From Leptodactylus fallax (taxonomy: Eukaryota > Chordata > Amphibia > Anura > Leptodactylidae): a stretch of 64,000 bases of DNA. Below, in pieces: positions 60,286-64,000 of this stretch; position 1 is the stretch's first letter; each line of letters starts with the position of its first letter. The stretch is taken from NCBI GenBank assembly GCA_947044405.1, contig CAMRHE010000356.1, forward strand, positions 124,001 through 188,000. The letters are read 5' to 3'. Made by a program: the position numbers and the translations under genes. The notes beneath the pieces were generated by a model that worked only from the letters and a program-made list of their open reading frames with translations, was not told the DNA's origin and did no database searches.

Positions 60286-60693
60286 TGAGAGAAATGGCTT
60301 TTATTTTTTTAAACAGGACCAGTGATGGATCCTCCATAATAGCACCCCCACCCCCATATCATTAGAGTTAGGGGCTAGTCACACTTCCCAATGTAATGAA
60401 TTGTCAGTTTAATATAGTAGTGGTCCAAACATGCAGGATGTCACTACATTATAACTCAATATGATGTTGTAAGCTCCATTCACATGGCTGTGGATCAGTT
60501 TGGAAAGTCTAGCCTACATATAGAACTTAAAAAAATGCATGTACAAAATAATAATTTAAAAAAAACAAAACAAAAAAAAAAAAAAAAAAAACACACAAGA
60601 AGCCTGAAACACACTTGTACATGTATTTTAAAATCCAGAAACCATGTGAAGGAAATGCACACAATACACAGAATAGCTTCCACTGTGGGGATT
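60286..60693. other. Downstream intergenic sequence
   Basis: No coding frame is recognised. It contains a poly-A run at about 60571-60590 and simple A-rich sequence. Confidence 0.5.
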
Positions 60694-61219
60694 TTAAAGG
60701 GAATCTATCATTTGTTTTTTTTCAATTTTTAACTAATCCCACCACTATATAGCCTATTCTAGGAATACCTGTGGTGAAGAAATCAATTCCGCTGTTTAGG
60801 AGTAAAAAAAAAAAAAAAAAAAAAAAGTTTTTTTGGTATATGTAATTCAATCTTCTTGGAGCACCTGGGGGGTGTTACCAGTGTCATCACCAACCTCCCT
60901 TCCTCACCGCCTCTTCTTCCACTGTGAACACCCTCCTCCTCTTCACTGCTGTAATCTGCAGCTTCTGGTGTGACATCTCAGCATACAGTGCATGCATGAA
61001 ATTCCGCTGTGGGGGCGCGATCGCACTGTAGGCGGAGATGTTCACTGGACGAAGAGGCGGTGAGGAAGAGACTGGTGATGACCTGGCGAAACAGCAGAAG
61101 AACCCACAGCAGAATCGATTTCTTCACCAGACGTATGCCTAGAATAGCCTTTCTAAAGGCTGTATAGTGGTGGGATTAGTTAAAAATTGAAAATAAAAAT
61201 AAAAATGGACACCCTTTAA
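60694..61219. mobile_element. piggyBac-like MITE (TTAA-flanked)
   Basis: TTAAAGGGAATCTATC at the left and GGACACCCTTTAA at the right, bounded by TTAA at 60694-60697 and 61216-61219. Long mirrored arms include TTTTTAACTAATCCCACCAC against GTGGTGGGATTAGTTAAAAA. The interior holds a poly-A run and a moderately GC-rich centre, with no coding frame. Confidence 0.8.
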
Positions 61220-64000
61220 GCACTTGTATTTGGCTAGGTATGCCATATGTATGGTGCATTATAACATGTAAGACATTTTCACTAGATGTTTAAGTTAGTA
61301 GAGCTTTTTGATCAAAGCACAGTGGGGAAAAAAAAAAATTAATCACACAAACTGGCAAAATATTTTATTAACTTTTATCTGAAAAACTATAAGTTATATA
61401 CAACTAACAAATATAACACTATAGCATAACCATAAATTAAATCTTAAAATATTTTCTACCAGCGTTGTACCAGTTGTATAGTACCAGAAAAATCCTTTAC
61501 CTTATCTCCTAGATGTAAAGAAATCATCCGCAAGCCTTGGTGATAAATGGGGTCTGTGCCAAACAATGTTCGAATAGAGTTATGGTCGCATTCAACCCTG
61601 GGGCCACTAATGCTTTTACTTCAGCATGTGAAATACCAATTCATTTGTGGTCAGTAATGATATATGGCTGAAATGTATTGGTGTTTCACTTACTGAGAAG
61701 CAAAAGCACCAGTGATACCAACACTGAATACAGCTGTAGCCACACTCAGTAATGGCATGTGTCACAAGCCTTAGAGGATAATAAAGAACAGAAGCATCAT
61801 TTACACTCCTAAGGCTATAGTCACATGACCAATGTGCAAAACTACCGTGAAAAATGTCAATTTTTTCAATGTCTGTCTTACACCCTTTTTACGGATCCCC
61901 CATACATTTAAGTGTATGGAGGGATCCATGAAAACAGACAAAAATAGAACATGACATATTTTGACAGTCCATCACAACAGACCATGAAAATAAGTCATAT
62001 GAATAGCCCTCATTTACTTAAATTAAAATTAATGCTGACTTGTGACATCCATTAAAAAAAACTGATGTCACAATGCTATTATACACTGTGTGAATATTGC
62101 CTAAGGCTTCTAGATGTCCTGCCAGCACCTTACATGTTTACTTGCAGCTCACAAGGAGGGGGAAAAAAAAAAAAAAAAAATAAATCATGCAACTGGCATT
62201 ACACTAACCTTGTTCTATTATATTGGAATGTACACCAGTACATCATACACTCGTAACAACAGTTCTACCTATTCCTGTTTGTATATTTAATGACAATGGC
62301 GATTCAATTTTTAGAAAAAAAACAAAACATTTATACAGGTAAAATAAAAAATATAATCTAATCTAATCAAAAATCCAAAAACATACCAATTAAAGGGGTT
62401 TTCCAAAGCTATGATATTGATAACCTAGCCTTAGGCTAGACTACCAATATTACAGCAGTAGAGTCAGAGATCCAGGACCCCATAAATGAACTATTTAAGC
62501 AGCTTATGGTGCTTGGGTGAGGTACACTTTTCTTAAGTTGGTCACATGGCCTTACTCTAGTTCAGTTCCATTCAAATGAATGGGGCCGAGCTGCAATACT
62601 ATGCACAGTGTACGGTACGGTGCTTGGTGAGGGGGGAGTTCCAGGTATCAGACTCCTACTGATCTGATACTAGTAAGTTATCCTAAGGACAAGTGATCAA
62701 TATCATAGTCCTGGAAAACACCTCCTGCCACATCTGTTTTAGTGAATACTTACACATCCCATGAAGTAACAATTTAAGAGCAACTTAGAACTTTGCCTTG
62801 TGCATTTCCTCTAGTATTTCACCTGGAAACATGTGTGTGTGAGTGTGTATATATAGATAACATTTAATAACCATGTATTACAAGTCACTGATAGTCACTG
62901 CCCAATCAGTGTTGATAGTGTCAGACTGTGCAAAAATGCAACCAATTGACACGGGGAATGGTATCAACCAGTTGTCCTACATCTTCACAAGTAATAGGAC
63001 TGTGAGAAAAAATAAGAAAACGTGTTCTACAGGCATGTATTACACAAAACAGACATGTCAAGAAGGCAGGCATTCTTTATACCATATTGTGCTGAGTGTA
63101 ACTAAACTTTTGAGCAACTTTATTTTCTGGCAGCAGCTGTGTGTCATTAATACATTAATTTTGGCTCCTTTCTGTGAAATCCTGTGTTCCTCTATTCTTT
63201 CCATGGATTCTCTATTGAGTCCTGTACACTGCTGGAGTTTAGATGTAAAGGCTCCTGTATAATGCAGGGAAGCTGAGGCCGTGGCAGGGGTCACTACAAT
63301 CATATCTTGAACGTCATGAAAAGGGAGATTCTCAACGTTCATATTACACGAAAATGCTCACTTCCAGCTGTACAATTTCCGGAGATATCACAAAATAAAT
63401 ACACTGTCGGGATACATATAACAAATCCCAAGAGTTCATCTAGGTCCTCCACTCCATACCTAGTGAAAATAGGATACATCTCTCAATAGAGAATAAAGGG
63501 AAAGAAGAAAAGCAATATTTCACAGAAAGGAGACAAAATTAGTTAAAGTATATTACAAAATTTATTAAATGACACAAATACTAACAGAAAATCAAAAGTG
63601 GTTTGAAAGTTTAGTTACGCTAATAAGAACTAAGAAGAGCACACAAAAACAAACATTGTTAACCCATTCAGTGCTCCTTTCCAGATGAAGTTGTGTACAG
63701 AAGAACCCGTTCAGGTATTTTTTATGGCTCACACACAGCACAATTGTATACTGGGAGCTATTAACATAGGCAGGAATTTACTATATTAAGATACCCAATC
63801 TTACATAGCAACATTTTCTGCTTTCCATTTTCCTGTTTCCTTTCACTTCTCAACGCTAAACACAAATAATGGATGCAACAAGTACATATCAGATGAACTG
63901 AAGACCACACATTACACATATATAACAATGTAACTGGCTTGTAAAAACAGTGTAAGCAAAAATCATAAAATGGTTTCATCCACAACCATTTCGGTGCAAA
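61220..64000. other. Downstream intergenic sequence
   Basis: No gene recognised on either strand. It contains A-rich simple sequence (around 61328, 62163), a decayed TTAA-type MITE at 62390-62722, and a short GT-rich microsatellite near 62831. The neighbouring gene expected from mammalian synteny (ADAMTSL3 by recollection) is not visible. Confidence 0.5.
62390..62722. mobile_element. Decayed TTAA-type MITE
   Basis: TTAAAGGGGTTTTCCAAAGC and CTATGATATTGATAACCTAG at the left are mirrored by TGATCAATATCATAGTCC and GGAAAACACCT at the right, but the terminal CCCCTTTAA is lost. A related right end occurs at about 3990-4090. Confidence 0.6.

Noticed and set aside
61321..61350. CACAGTGGGGAAAAAAAAAA as a solo end of a copy-1-type Tc1 element
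   Set aside because: Similarity stops after the A-run; the diagnostic GTATTTAGTCAGCC that follows in the real element is absent.

Overview
This window is nuclear DNA of a vertebrate, most likely an anuran amphibian. The only host gene is SH3GL3 (endophilin-A3), split over small exons with clean GT-AG junctions. It sits in AT-rich sequence packed with Tc1/mariner, hAT, TTAA-flanked piggyBac-like, L1 and Ginger-type mobile elements. The frog assignment is an inference from gene structure and repeat style; no species can be named.

Host gene. Eight coding exons on the + strand (35530-35598, 36423-36495, 36881-37024, 38443-38576, 39381-39539, 54024-54127, 57154-57278, 59568-59773) encode everything after the first ~15 residues of endophilin-A3: the BAR domain, a variable linker and a C-terminal SH3 domain. 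Splice phases agree at every junction. With a 15-residue first exon the protein would be about 352 aa. Exon 1 was not found, so bases 1-35529 are read as intron 1. A poly(A) signal at 60258 marks the probable 3' end. Bases 60300-64000 look intergenic.

Mobile elements in intron 1. In order: a Tc1-like element with one nonsense codon (8136-9728); a 3.2-kb hAT-like element with a perfect 8-bp target duplication and a 52-bp minisatellite (9756-12934); a full-length, inactivated L1 LINE on the minus strand with a 16-bp target duplication (13363-18742); a palindromic MITE (18910-19146); a short hAT-like element (19204-19647); a Tc1-like element whose open transposase frame has lost its third catalytic acid (21021-22635); a three-level nest of elements (23854-26104); abutting piggyBac-like MITEs (26148-27775); and another hAT-like element with a minisatellite (30105-31127).

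Mobile elements within the gene body. Intron 4 carries a TTAA-flanked foldback. Intron 6 (14.5 kb) holds a Tc1-like element at 41088-42715, a relic of a Ginger1-type DNA transposon at 42912-45225, further Tc1-like elements at 48049-49680 and 50533-52179, and several MITEs. The Ginger1 relic combines an integrase remnant with a GPY motif and an OTU-like cysteine protease domain. It is the most unusual item here. The five Tc1-like copies belong to clearly different families and show graded decay, which gives a relative record of successive invasions.
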